Positions 36,747 through 44,747 of a stretch of 55,531 nucleotides of DNA are shown here, piece by piece. Position numbers and translations under genes: made by a program. The notes beneath the pieces were generated by a model. That model did not search any database. It was not told the origin of the DNA and saw only the letters and a program-made list of their open reading frames with translations. Source of the DNA: CAYILR01 sp964364175 (GTDB lineage: Bacteria; Bdellovibrionota; UBA1018); NCBI GenBank assembly GCA_964364175.1, contig CAYILR010000029.1, positions 1 to 55,531 on the forward strand, in the 5' to 3' direction. Within the stretch, counting starts at the first letter, position 1. Every line of letters begins with the position of its first letter.

Positions 36747-38012
36747 ATGTCCTTTCGCCATGGAGCAGTGACGGATGTTGGGAAAAAGCGTTCGAGGAAC
36801 GAGGATTACGTCTGCGTTCGGGAGAAATCCGGCGTGTACGTTCTTTGCGACGGGGTGGGGGGATCGCATCACTCGGGGGATATCGCTAGTCGAACAGCGG
36901 CTGAGGCCTGGATGGCGCTGATGCTCGACTGGGTCAAGGGCCCGGGACACCTGAAGTGGCCGGGCCAACAAATCGCGGCTGCTCTGAATCAAATCGCTCA
37001 GGACGTGAACCAAAAGGTCTACGAGGAATGTTCGGAGCAAGGCGGAATGGCGACTACCCTGGTGGCCGTGTGGTTGCAGGGGATGCATGCGTGGATCTGC
37101 AATATCGGTGATAGTCGCGTGTACTTGTTTCGAGGTGGGGCGATGCACCCGCTGACGGAAGATCAAACTTTTGAAAATGAATGGGTCAAATCAGGGACGT
37201 ATACCCGCGAGGTCGCGCGCAAAAGTCCGCAGGCCAAGACGCTGACTCAGGCGGTTGGAGCTCAGCAGGCGGTGAAAGTTGAAATCCGAACAGTGGAGCT
37301 GATGGAGGGTGATCGGCTCCTGATGTGCTCGGATGGGCTGACAAAAATGATAGACGATGCGGGGATTTTGCCGATGATCGGAGCCCAAGGAGTCGATGCT
37401 GCAAAGGTTGCAAAGACGCTGGTCGATCAAGCGAATGCCAGAGGTGGGGCGGATAATGTTTCTGTCATCGTCATTGAGTGTGCGGGAGAAGTTCTGGAGA
37501 AGGCTCCGGTCGTAAAGCCTTCTGTGGTCGCTGCAAAACCTACGACTGCCTCATCATCCAAGCCCACCGTGCGGATCAACCCGCAGTTCAAGGTCGAGGC
37601 AGTCAACCAAGTGCCTTTTTTCCAAGGCCTCGAGTACGCGGAGCTGCTCAAGCTGCTGGAAATTTCTAAACTGGAGAGCTTTAATCCTGGAGATGTCTTG
37701 GCGGAAGAAGGTACGCCCGGAGACGAGATGTTTGTGCTCTTGACCGGTGAGGTCGAAGTATTCAAGGGCGATCATTTCGTGGGAATTAAAAAGGCGGGGA
37801 TTACTGTGGGTGAGATGGGTGTTTTTGATCGCCAGGACCGCTCAGCGACGGTGAAGGCGAGGGATCAAGTTCAGACCCTGGTTTTTCCTCGAGATAGGCT
37901 TTTGACGTTATTGCAGGCGAATCCCCAGCTTTCTCTAAAAATTATGTGGAAACTTGTGGGGCATCTCAACGGACTCATCCGGCATTTGACAGAGCAGGTG
38001 GGGAGTCACTAG
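36747..38012 (+). CDS. PP2C-family protein phosphatase fused to a cyclic-nucleotide-binding domain
   Basis: A 421-residue cytoplasmic protein. Residues 1-250 form a PP2C Ser/Thr phosphatase with metal-binding motifs RNEDYV, LCDGVGG, IGDSRVYLF, MCSDGLTKM and GGADNVSVIV. After a Pro/Ala/Thr linker, residues about 280-410 form a cyclic-nucleotide-binding domain (FNPGDVLAEEGTPGDEMFVLLTGEVEVF, then VGEMGVFDRQDRSATVKA). The fusion implies phosphatase activity or location controlled by cAMP or cGMP. The gene converges with a class III cyclase gene, overlapping by 38 bp, which makes that enzyme the obvious source of the ligand. Confidence 0.9.
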   Translation: MSFRHGAVTDVGKKRSRNEDYVCVREKSGVYVLCDGVGGSHHSGDIASRTAAEAWMALMLDWVKGPGHLKWPGQQIAAALNQIAQDVNQKVYEECSEQGGMATTLVAVWLQGMHAWICNIGDSRVYLFRGGAMHPLTEDQTFENEWVKSGTYTREVARKSPQAKTLTQAVGAQQAVKVEIRTVELMEGDRLLMCSDGLTKMIDDAGILPMIGAQGVDAAKVAKTLVDQANARGGADNVSVIVIECAGEVLEKAPVVKPSVVAAKPTTASSSKPTVRINPQFKVEAVNQVPFFQGLEYAELLKLLEISKLESFNPGDVLAEEGTPGDEMFVLLTGEVEVFKGDHFVGIKKAGITVGEMGVFDRQDRSATVKARDQVQTLVFPRDRLLTLLQANPQLSLKIMWKLVGHLNGLIRHLTEQVGSH

Positions 38013-39879
38013 GATTCGAGTTCAAAACTCCCGGAAGAATCACGGCACCCTTGGGATCGCTGTGATTTCCCATGATTTGTGTGAGTTGATAAATCACACG
38101 GCTGGCAACGAATTCTTTTTTCAAGTGCTTGGTTTGCGCAAAGCCGAAGTAGTAACTTCCGTATCCAATCGCAGAACGCACCACGATTCGTTCATCGGCA
38201 AGAGCTGGATGAGAAAAACCGATCGCTTCTGGCGAGGGGCGTGTGGATGCCAGTTTTTGGCAGGCGTCTTGCCATTTCTGAAGCAGTTCTTGCGTGGGGG
38301 CAGCCTCGAATGTCAGATAGAATCCATCTCCTGTTCCTTTGCAAATACTCACGCCTGGATGATCAAAGTGGGAGAGTAGGTATTCGTTGATTTTTTGCAT
38401 AAAGAGCGGTGTTTCGTCTTCTTCAAGCTGAGTCAGCATCTTGGACCACCCGACCACATCGAGCAAAATCATGAACCCGTTTCGCCATTTCATTTCTGAT
38501 TTTTGGATGACGGCTCCAATTTCACGGGGAAGCAGCGAGAGCGCTTGCTTGACCCGGATTTCGGTGCGGCCGATTTCGATTCCTAATACGCTCGCCATCC
38601 AGAAGAAAAAATGCAGGTCGTAAGTCTGGTGGTACACGAGTTTGATTTGCAGGGTTGAGTAATCCAGAATATTCATCCACACCCAGTAGGTGATCCCGAT
38701 CAGCATCAGCGCGCCCAGGGTGCAGCGGGTTTTTTTATTCGTCTGATACAGAAAAATTAGCGGGTAAACGGAAATCATCATCGAGATCACCCAGAATACT
38801 CCCAGGAGTGAAATGAAAAATGCCTTGGAGGTGTCGACGGTGGGGAACAAGCTGGTGATGGCGACGTCCGTGATGGCCACGATGACGACGACGCGGAGGG
38901 AGTAGTGAAGGATCCAGCTTTTCAGGCGATCGAGTGAATAGCGGAAAAAAGTTGCGACGAAGAAGAGTAGGGCGAAGCAGGCAAAAAAGAAAAGCGTGTG
39001 GGAGATCATCAAGTCCACGTTGCGGGTGAAGAATATCCTGGCCTGATTGAGATAGAAATTGAGCCGCAGGATTTCGAGTAGAAATAAAATCAGGAACGCG
39101 AAAAGTTCTGGACGGTAGGGGAATGTCACGTACATCACCAGGAGCAAGCAGAGAGCAGCGAGTTGCGCCACGAAAGCGGTCTGCAGCTGGTGTTTCTCGC
39201 CGTTCAGGCGTCGCTCCATATCCCGTGCAGTGACTCGATCGGTGAGGAATGGCGCTGAGATCCCACGCATTCCGAATCGGTTTCCGGAGGGAGAGTTGAC
39301 CTTGATTTCAATCGTGTGATGGTTTTTGAAGAGAGGGATGATCGGCTTCATGTCGATGCCGTGCTGGACTAGTTTTCCATCCCGGTAGAATTCAGCGTCG
39401 CCGAGGACGTTGTAGTAGAAGAATGTATCGTAGCCCGCCTTGAGCTGCTCGTCGGTGAGATCTACTTCGATGCGATAAAAAAGATCCCGCTCTTGGTAAT
39501 CCGGAAGCTGGTTGAGATCCAGGAACGGCAGCTGCACTCGGTGATGGCGCTCAAAGTTCTGTAGGCAGTTTTTCCCGAAGCAGAGGATCGCCTGGGGTTG
39601 GTAGATCACTTTGCGTTCTTCGAGAAACGGCTTGAGGCTATAAGGCGGTTCCGACCATTTTAGAATCGCCAGGAACGAGCCCAAAGTGATGCCGAAAAAA
39701 AGAACGCGGACCCAGCGCTGCGAGAAAATAGCGATTTCGTTCTTGTTGACGCGCTCCTCATTGGCGCGATCGATCTCCTCGAAATCCTTTTGATATCGAG
39801 TGCCCAGCCATTTCTGGAATTTCTGAATAGAGTCCACGTCTACTGATCGGCTGACACACAAAAATCCCAAATAACGCAT
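37975..39879 (-). CDS. Membrane class III nucleotide cyclase, 7TM-DISM-like
   Basis: A 634-residue protein. After one N-terminal helix (about 55-75) comes an extracytoplasmic beta domain (about 85-225), then about seven hydrophobic helices (235-445), then a class III cyclase domain. In that domain ILLDVVGWSKM and KGTGDGFYLTF carry the two metal-binding Asp. It would make cAMP (or cGMP) in response to an external ligand. The ATG at 39879 lies inside palindromic element D, so the first codons derive from the element; a GTG at 39837 is an alternative start. It overlaps the PP2C/cyclic-nucleotide-binding gene tail to tail. Confidence 0.85.
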   Translation of the reverse strand: MRYLGFLCVSRSVDVDSIQKFQKWLGTRYQKDFEEIDRANEERVNKNEIAIFSQRWVRVLFFGITLGSFLAILKWSEPPYSLKPFLEERKVIYQPQAILCFGKNCLQNFERHHRVQLPFLDLNQLPDYQERDLFYRIEVDLTDEQLKAGYDTFFYYNVLGDAEFYRDGKLVQHGIDMKPIIPLFKNHHTIEIKVNSPSGNRFGMRGISAPFLTDRVTARDMERRLNGEKHQLQTAFVAQLAALCLLLVMYVTFPYRPELFAFLILFLLEILRLNFYLNQARIFFTRNVDLMISHTLFFFACFALLFFVATFFRYSLDRLKSWILHYSLRVVVIVAITDVAITSLFPTVDTSKAFFISLLGVFWVISMMISVYPLIFLYQTNKKTRCTLGALMLIGITYWVWMNILDYSTLQIKLVYHQTYDLHFFFWMASVLGIEIGRTEIRVKQALSLLPREIGAVIQKSEMKWRNGFMILLDVVGWSKMLTQLEEDETPLFMQKINEYLLSHFDHPGVSICKGTGDGFYLTFEAAPTQELLQKWQDACQKLASTRPSPEAIGFSHPALADERIVVRSAIGYGSYYFGFAQTKHLKKEFVASRVIYQLTQIMGNHSDPKGAVILPGVLNSNPSDSPPALSNAG

Positions 39880-39950
39880 CGAGCATCAAAAAGGGTGCAA
39901 GGCACTGCCTTGCATGGACACCTTTTTGATGCTCGATGCGTTATTTGGGA
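39865..39950. repeat. Palindromic element D, overlapping the cyclase start codon
   Basis: Arms 39865-39897 and 39919-39950 pair over 32 bases with one bulged G. The short centre forms its own hairpin (GCAAGGC-ACT-GCCTTGC). One arm contains the ATG of the cyclase gene; the other repeats the ATGCGTTATTTGGGA start region in inverse orientation. Confidence 0.85.
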
Positions 39951-40015
39951 TGGCTATTGCCGGTTTTATGGTATTCCCGGGAGTTTTGGAGGGGCTCCCG
40001 GGAAACTGCTGGTAG

Positions 40016-40360
40016 TTATTTGGCGTTATTGCATGCGTAGTTGTACACATGCTCAGGCTTGTAGTCGTAGAGCCAGAAGTAGCTCACTGGCAGGAGGAAT
40101 AGCCGTGGTGTTCTCAGCTCTTCGTTTCGGACCAGATTGTAGTTCTGGGGCGCACATCCTTTTTTCTCTAACCGAAATGTAGTGATGGAGTGAATGGTTT
40201 TCGCGTCCGAGTAACTGACTTCGCCTTGTCCTAGGTATTCGTCGCCTAGATAAATTTTGGCTTCGGGGTCAGTGGATTTGATTTTGGTTGCGCTGCTGCA
40301 ACCAAATCCGGCGCCAGCAATTAAAAAAGCTGCGATGACTTGGGTGATTGTATTTTTCAT
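40016..40360 (-). CDS. Small lipoprotein, function unknown
   Basis: A 114-residue product with a lipoprotein signal (IAAFLIAGAGFGC, lipobox Cys21). The mature part starts SSATKIKSTDPEAKIYLGDEY, which resembles a PEGA-type beta repeat, and ends with a hydrophobic LFLLPVSYFWLYDY segment. It lies 27 bp after the Ala/Gly-rich protein gene on the same strand and is probably its operon partner under the sigma54-type promoter at 40802-40817. Confidence 0.65.
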   Translation of the reverse strand: MKNTITQVIAAFLIAGAGFGCSSATKIKSTDPEAKIYLGDEYLGQGEVSYSDAKTIHSITTFRLEKKGCAPQNYNLVRNEELRTPRLFLLPVSYFWLYDYKPEHVYNYACNNAK

Positions 40361-40387
40361 ATTTATTCCTTAATTATTCAAAAAATA

Positions 40388-40744
40388 TTAATAAACAGTT
40401 TCGCAGGCGCAATGCCCGACAGGGCCTGTGGCGAGCAGCACCGTGCATGCTGCGATCAGGGGTGGAGCTTCGGGCGTTCCCAAGAGGCAGCCTCCACCCG
40501 CAGCAGTGATGCCACCGGCGATCATATTGCAGTGATCCTTGCTGAGTCCCGCGGCTTTTGCGGCTGCGACGACTGATACCAATTGCAAGTACAGAGGATA
40601 GACAGCAACTGCTGCGGGATAACAATAAACTGGGATGGAAAAGTCTGCTCGCGATTCAGATGATTCAATCCAGGTGGTGCACATCAGCAACACGGACAGA
40701 ATCACCAGTAGTTTGAGACTGATTTTTTGTTTGAGTCGATTCAT
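40388..40744 (-). CDS. Small exported Ala/Gly/Cys-rich protein
   Basis: A 118-residue product from the ATG at 40744 (AGGAAGT upstream); the longer frame from 40801 lacks a Shine-Dalgarno and would hide the signal peptide. Signal: LKLLVILSVLLMCTTWI, with cleavage near SRA-DF. The mature 78 residues are hydrophobic, Ala/Gly/Pro-rich and contain six Cys (CYPAAVAVYP..., GGGCLLG, GHCACETVY), much like a disulfide-bonded bacteriocin or surface peptide. It is preceded by a consensus sigma54 promoter and followed by a lipoprotein gene. It lies just downstream of the YcaO gene but is separated from it by a terminator-like hairpin. Function unknown. Confidence 0.6.
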   Translation of the reverse strand: MNRLKQKISLKLLVILSVLLMCTTWIESSESRADFSIPVYCYPAAVAVYPLYLQLVSVVAAAKAAGLSKDHCNMIAGGITAAGGGCLLGTPEAPPLIAACTVLLATGPVGHCACETVY

Positions 40745-40801
40745 ATTTTTTACTTCCTTTTCAAATTCTAAAAACCGGTATTGGTTTTGGAAGCAGTGCA
40801 A

Positions 40802-40817
40802 TGCAACGAATGTGCCA
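40802..40817 (-). promoter_or_regulatory. Sigma54-type promoter (-24/-12)
   Basis: On the minus strand the sequence is TGGCAC-N5-TTGCA, a complete match to the sigma54 consensus with GG and GC 10 bases apart. It lies 57 bases before the ATG of the Ala/Gly/Cys-rich protein gene. Confidence 0.75.
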
Positions 40818-40860
40818 CCTTAAAGTGCGGCCTAGCTTGGAATGGAATCAGAACTGTGGA

Positions 40861-40886
40861 GAAAACCCTCAACCCAGTGGGTGAGG
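40861..40886 (-). terminator. Terminator-like hairpin at the YcaO gene end
   Basis: On the minus strand an imperfect stem (CCTCACCC / GGGTTGAGG, one bulge, 3-base loop) is followed by GTTTTC. It includes the YcaO stop codon and would end the locus A transcript. Confidence 0.45.
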
Positions 40887-41873
40887 TGTGGTTTCTAACG
40901 ACATTAAATCCGGCAGTGGCTGGCCTTTGAAGTTTTCTAGCCGCTTTCGATTGATCTCGGATTTCGAAATTTTTCCATGAAAGATGTTTTGAAAATGCTC
41001 GTCGTCGCAGGATGAGAAATGAAATTCGGGCCAATCGCCCATTCCCAGGTCTTTGTGAGATTGCGTGGAAACGGAGATGGCGTCGATTCTAGCAAATTCG
41101 GTGTGTGGAGATTTGAGCGAGGTTGGCCTTCCGGAAAACAATAAAGGTACATCCATGCTCAGGGCTAATCGAAAGTGATCGGTGGCAGTGGGTGCGGTCA
41201 GTTTGGAAAATTCGGCGAGTGGCAAAGGGTTGAGCGGCTCGTACTGATCCAGATAGGCAATCGTGTTGGCGACGCATTCGATGTAGGCTTTGTTGAGTCC
41301 CTCTTCGGGGGAGTTGGAGCAGCCGAGCCCCAGGATGAAGTTATACTTCGATAGTTTGCTTTTGTGGCCGACGGAAACACAGGCGTAACAGGTGTAGCTG
41401 GAGCACAGAGTTGGGAGTGAATAGGCTCGGAACGTGATCCCCGCATTTTCAAGCTCGGCCAGCGACTCGCGACGGAATGGGGACTGTATGAGCTGATCCG
41501 AAATCTCAGCAGGCTGCGTGCGCGTCAAGTAGTGACAGAAAAATGAATCCCGTTCCAAAGCCTCGACAGCAGCATGGTGCTTGGCCTGGGCCAGTGTGGG
41601 ATGAAGCGCGACGCCAGAATAGGACGAGAGTTTCTTCTTTTTGAAAATAATACGTTCGAGAGCTTCGCTCGCCGCGCGATCCAGGGCTTCGTCTTCGGAA
41701 GCTGCGATCCCACGCCCAACACCAGGGATGGAATCAACGTTCAACTGAACTTGAAAATCAAATACGCCGAGTTTCCATTGTTTCGGCCAAGTCATTTCGG
41801 CCACTTGCAAGCCCAGTGGATCCGAGTGATCGACGATCCAGTCGGTGAGTGAGTGATTTAATTCTTTGTTCAT
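40869..41873 (-). CDS. Stand-alone YcaO-family cyclodehydratase-like enzyme
   Basis: A 334-residue protein from the ATG at 41873, which shares bases with the stop of the binding-protein gene (TAATG); an ATG at 41894 is an alternative. YcaO enzymes use ATP to activate peptide amides and make azolines, thioamides or amidines. The ATP-binding Glu/Arg motifs are visible as SEALER (69-74) and VEALERDSF (103-111), with a third acidic segment IECVANTIAYL further on. The C-terminus ends TTPHPLG, Pro-containing as in many YcaO proteins. There is no E1-like, TfuA or dehydrogenase partner nearby. It is the last gene of a three-gene unit with a 27-residue peptide and an oligopeptide-binding protein, and that peptide, with one Cys near its end, is the likely substrate. 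Confidence 0.8.
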   Translation of the reverse strand: MNKELNHSLTDWIVDHSDPLGLQVAEMTWPKQWKLGVFDFQVQLNVDSIPGVGRGIAASEDEALDRAASEALERIIFKKKKLSSYSGVALHPTLAQAKHHAAVEALERDSFFCHYLTRTQPAEISDQLIQSPFRRESLAELENAGITFRAYSLPTLCSSYTCYACVSVGHKSKLSKYNFILGLGCSNSPEEGLNKAYIECVANTIAYLDQYEPLNPLPLAEFSKLTAPTATDHFRLALSMDVPLLFSGRPTSLKSPHTEFARIDAISVSTQSHKDLGMGDWPEFHFSSCDDEHFQNIFHGKISKSEINRKRLENFKGQPLPDLMSLETTPHPLG

Positions 41874-43426
41874 TAATCCCGATTGATCAGCCATAAGGGA
41901 TTGTTCGCGAAAAGCGTGGGCAGGTGAATGCGCCAGGGTTTGCGCACGAGCGCGGTATAAGGGAAATCTGCAATCGGAACCGTGATGACTTTTTCGAGTG
42001 TTCGAAAATGAAGTTCCTTCAGCATCTTGAGTCGCTCTTCCTTGTTGTCCATGTTCTGGTACTGCTCTAACCATTCTTTGCCTGTTTTCGAATTCAAGTC
42101 AAAGTGTCCTGCTGCGATCCCGTAAGAAATCGAACCCATGTCCTCCAGGAATCCCATGTCAGGCCCGCAAATGAACAAGTGGGGGACCGATTCGCTCATG
42201 TCAGCTGTTTCGCCAAAGGTGGGGACTCCTCCTGCCGTGATTTCGGCCTTTGGGAAAACTCGGGTGAGTTTTTCGACCAGGTCGCTCGTGTTGCCCAAAC
42301 GGACCAGTCTGATTTTCAGTGGAAGTTTAAAAATCTCTGGCTGAATCGGGGAATTATCGTAGAGCTCCCTGATTTTGGATGCTTGTTGCTTGTCCAAGCC
42401 GCCTTCGCTGAAAACCGGGAAAATCTGATACGTGGGCTCGTACCCGCTTTTGGTCGAAAAATATTCCCACAGCGATTGTTTAATCGCTCTGCCGATCGAG
42501 AGGCGCTGTTTGCGATCCAGAGTCTTCAGCCCCTTGCCTGTGAACACAGACATCAGCGTGCGGATGTTGATCGTCGAGTGTAGGCGGTACTCGCTGCTGC
42601 TTTTAGAAAGAGAAATGACCTGCTCGGATCGAGCGAAGTCGACTGTGGTCAGATGATCGATTTCGCCTTTGCCGAATCTCTGGATGGATTCGTCGGACTT
42701 GATCGGGACGAGCGAGACCCGCTTCGGGATCGAGTGCGTGAAATGATAATGCGATGGGTTGGCGGCCAGAACGATGTTTCCTGTGGGGGAGTTTTTTTCG
42801 ACGTAGTAGGGTCCCGTCGTGTTCCTGTAGTCGATAATCTTGAGAGTCTGCGGATCGATGGAGCCCTCGGGAATCACGGCAAAATCCATGGAGGTCAGAA
42901 GCGGTAGCAAAAAGTGGCGGAACTTTTTGGGCTTGAGAATCAGTTCTTCCGAGTTGAATTGGATTCCCTTGCATTCGGTAGCCAGCGACTGGATGTTTTG
43001 ATCCTCGCAGACTAGGCTTCGGAGATTTCCCTGAGTCGATTTGGAAAGAATTAAAAGGCGTTTGAGCGATAGAGCGGCGTCGCGAGCTGTGATCGGGTGG
43101 CCATCGATGGTTTTGAAATTTTTCCGGATGTGGAAAATCAAATCAGATCCGCGCCATTCGAAACGATCAGCCAGGCCCGCAATCACCTTGCCCTCGCGGT
43201 TGAATTCGACCAGGGGACTGAAAATATTTTCAAGGAATATGTACTCAGGTGCGAGTTGGATATTGGCTGGGTCAAAAACCTGGGCGGGCTGATCGGATGG
43301 GAATGAAACTCGAAGCACCGGAGGCGCTAGGGGATTTTCAATGATTCTAAAATAAAAAAGGGCGGAGGCTGCAGCCGCTAGAAGAAAACAGAGTAAAGCA
43401 AAAGAAGCGAAGCGGCCGAGTCGCAT
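41873..43426 (-). CDS. Oligopeptide/dipeptide-type solute-binding protein (SBP family 5)
   Basis: A 517-residue protein with one N-terminal hydrophobic anchor (FALLCFLLAAAASALFYF) without a lipobox, so it may be membrane-tethered. Family 5 features are LAPEYIFLENIFSPLVEFNREGKVIAGLA, then WRGSDLIFHIRKNFKTIDGHPITARDAALSLKR, and TTGPYYVEK. No permease or ATPase gene is adjacent. It sits between the 27-residue peptide gene (15 bp upstream) and the YcaO gene (1-bp overlap), so it may bind the modified peptide for uptake, sensing or self-protection. Confidence 0.85.
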   Translation of the reverse strand: MRLGRFASFALLCFLLAAAASALFYFRIIENPLAPPVLRVSFPSDQPAQVFDPANIQLAPEYIFLENIFSPLVEFNREGKVIAGLADRFEWRGSDLIFHIRKNFKTIDGHPITARDAALSLKRLLILSKSTQGNLRSLVCEDQNIQSLATECKGIQFNSEELILKPKKFRHFLLPLLTSMDFAVIPEGSIDPQTLKIIDYRNTTGPYYVEKNSPTGNIVLAANPSHYHFTHSIPKRVSLVPIKSDESIQRFGKGEIDHLTTVDFARSEQVISLSKSSSEYRLHSTINIRTLMSVFTGKGLKTLDRKQRLSIGRAIKQSLWEYFSTKSGYEPTYQIFPVFSEGGLDKQQASKIRELYDNSPIQPEIFKLPLKIRLVRLGNTSDLVEKLTRVFPKAEITAGGVPTFGETADMSESVPHLFICGPDMGFLEDMGSISYGIAAGHFDLNSKTGKEWLEQYQNMDNKEERLKMLKELHFRTLEKVITVPIADFPYTALVRKPWRIHLPTLFANNPLWLINRD

Positions 43427-43441
43427 TCTGTTCAGTAAAAA

Positions 43442-43525
43442 TTAATTGCAGACACCCATCTTAGCGGAAGGCTGAGACTGGATGAGACCTTTTGCGATCA
43501 GTTTGGTTTTTGCTGAATTTTTCAT
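43442..43525 (-). CDS. 27-residue peptide, candidate YcaO substrate
   Basis: A short gene: ATG at 43525 with GGAG 10 bases upstream, stop at 43442. The peptide begins MKNSAKTKLIAKGLIQ, is basic and Ser/Lys-rich, and ends SAKMGVCN. The single Cys is the penultimate residue, a position where an azoline or similar change could be made. No Sec signal. A strong promoter lies directly upstream, and the binding-protein and YcaO genes follow in the same direction. Small size, good translation signal, own promoter and YcaO linkage together suggest a RiPP precursor. No known precursor family recognised. Confidence 0.7.
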   Translation of the reverse strand: MKNSAKTKLIAKGLIQSQPSAKMGVCN

Positions 43526-43565
43526 ATTACATTCTCCAACGGATAAACGGCCCATGGACAAGGTA

Positions 43566-43594
43566 TAAATAGCAAAATAGACCTAAAGTGTCAA
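43566..43594 (-). promoter_or_regulatory. Sigma70-type promoter of the 27-residue peptide operon
   Basis: Minus strand: TTGACA (43589-43594), a 17-base spacer, then TATTTA (43566-43571). The -35 is perfect and the spacing ideal. The predicted transcript start is about 35 bases before the peptide ATG. Confidence 0.7.
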
Positions 43595-43627
43595 GCATTG
43601 AATGCAATGCGTTATTAAGCTGTACGG

Positions 43628-43990
43628 CTATTTACAGTCGGTAAAAGCGGCGCTGAAGCCATTGCTGCATTTTTTGCGATCAGACGGGCATTTGCTTCTG
43701 CAGTTCGAGCGAGCACTCGCCTTGGCGTCTGCTAGGGTCCTGCCCCATCCGATGAAAGGCTTTGCGAAACAGTCATTGCCGCTGAGCGAGACCTCCAGCT
43801 GCGCGCAGTAGGCTTTTTCGTCGGGGGGAGGCACTGGCACCACGGGCAGTTTGACGTCAAGTTGCCCACCGGGTTGGTGAGCCCCGCAATCTGCGCATAT
43901 GGCTCTATCCTTGGGGTCTGCGTGTGCGGCCGTACTTTGCACGGCCGCCAGCAGTATTAAACAAATAAAGGATAGATATTTAAACCTCAT
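43628..43990 (-). CDS. Small exported Cys-rich protein
   Basis: A 120-residue product with a signal peptide cut near AHA-DP. The mature part has eight Cys (ICADC, AYCAQ, NDCFAK, NCRSKC, KKCSN, TDC), suggesting a compact disulfide-bonded domain; part of it (IGWGRTLADAKASARSNCRSKCP) looks like a DUF4189-type helix. It overlaps the upstream gene by 4 bp (ATGA). Function unknown. Confidence 0.6.
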   Translation of the reverse strand: MRFKYLSFICLILLAAVQSTAAHADPKDRAICADCGAHQPGGQLDVKLPVVPVPPPDEKAYCAQLEVSLSGNDCFAKPFIGWGRTLADAKASARSNCRSKCPSDRKKCSNGFSAAFTDCK

Positions 43991-44682
43991 TTACCCGAGC
44001 CGGAGGATTGCGGGCCTGTTGATCCAGAGCCCGAACCCGAACCTTGTTGCGGAGAGGGAGGATTCACTTTTTTACTTCCTTGATAGATCATGGGGTTGTT
44101 CGGGGCCTTGCCAGGATATTCTCCACCACCGATAGGCATGCCAAATCCGCCGCCAAATGGTGTGTTGCCTGTGGATGGAACTGTGTTCGACATTTTAGTT
44201 TGAACAAACACTCGGTCCGAAGTTCCGGGACGATTAATGATATAGAAACTGGTAACTGCGTCGCCGCTCAAGAGTGTCTGTTTTGCGATAAGTACACCAT
44301 CTTTTACATAAGCATGAGGGAGTGGCTTGCCTTCTGCCTTGTTTTCGTCGTTGTAAACTCGGAAGTGAGTGCAGCTTGCCAATCCTTCAGGAAGCCCGAC
44401 GTCAGGAAGCCCGGCGTCGCGAGTTCCAGCACGACTGCAGTTAGAATTGGATGGAGGAGACTTTAGAGAGGACTCATCAGAGCTTCGATAGGTCCAAACC
44501 TTGATTGATTTACAGTCATCGCCAGGGGCAATACGATCGGAAAACTCAAATTGAGGCATGTCCCCCTTGTTGAGCCTCAGATCGATGTGGTCGACCTTCC
44601 CCGTGGGGAGGCTGCACTCGTCTGCGTAGAGGGCTTGTGGGAATGCTGCGATGGCTAGAATTAAGTAGGCGAATTGGGTCAT
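43987..44682 (-). CDS. Exported protein with Gly/Ser-rich tail
   Basis: A 231-residue product. Signal peptide MTQFAYLILAIAAFPQALYA, with ACAGGAGAGA before the ATG. The middle is a beta-rich domain with paired Cys. The C-terminal 60 residues are Gly/Pro/Ser-rich low-complexity sequence ending GSGSGSTGPQSSGSGK. It forms an operon with the Cys-rich protein. A surface or secreted role is likely but no family is recognised. Confidence 0.55.
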   Translation of the reverse strand: MTQFAYLILAIAAFPQALYADECSLPTGKVDHIDLRLNKGDMPQFEFSDRIAPGDDCKSIKVWTYRSSDESSLKSPPSNSNCSRAGTRDAGLPDVGLPEGLASCTHFRVYNDENKAEGKPLPHAYVKDGVLIAKQTLLSGDAVTSFYIINRPGTSDRVFVQTKMSNTVPSTGNTPFGGGFGMPIGGGEYPGKAPNNPMIYQGSKKVNPPSPQQGSGSGSGSTGPQSSGSGK

Positions 44683-44747
44683 TTGGCATCTCTCCTGTGA
44701 GTACTGTCGGATGGATGTGGGTTGGACTTGAGTTTTTGTGTTTTGTC

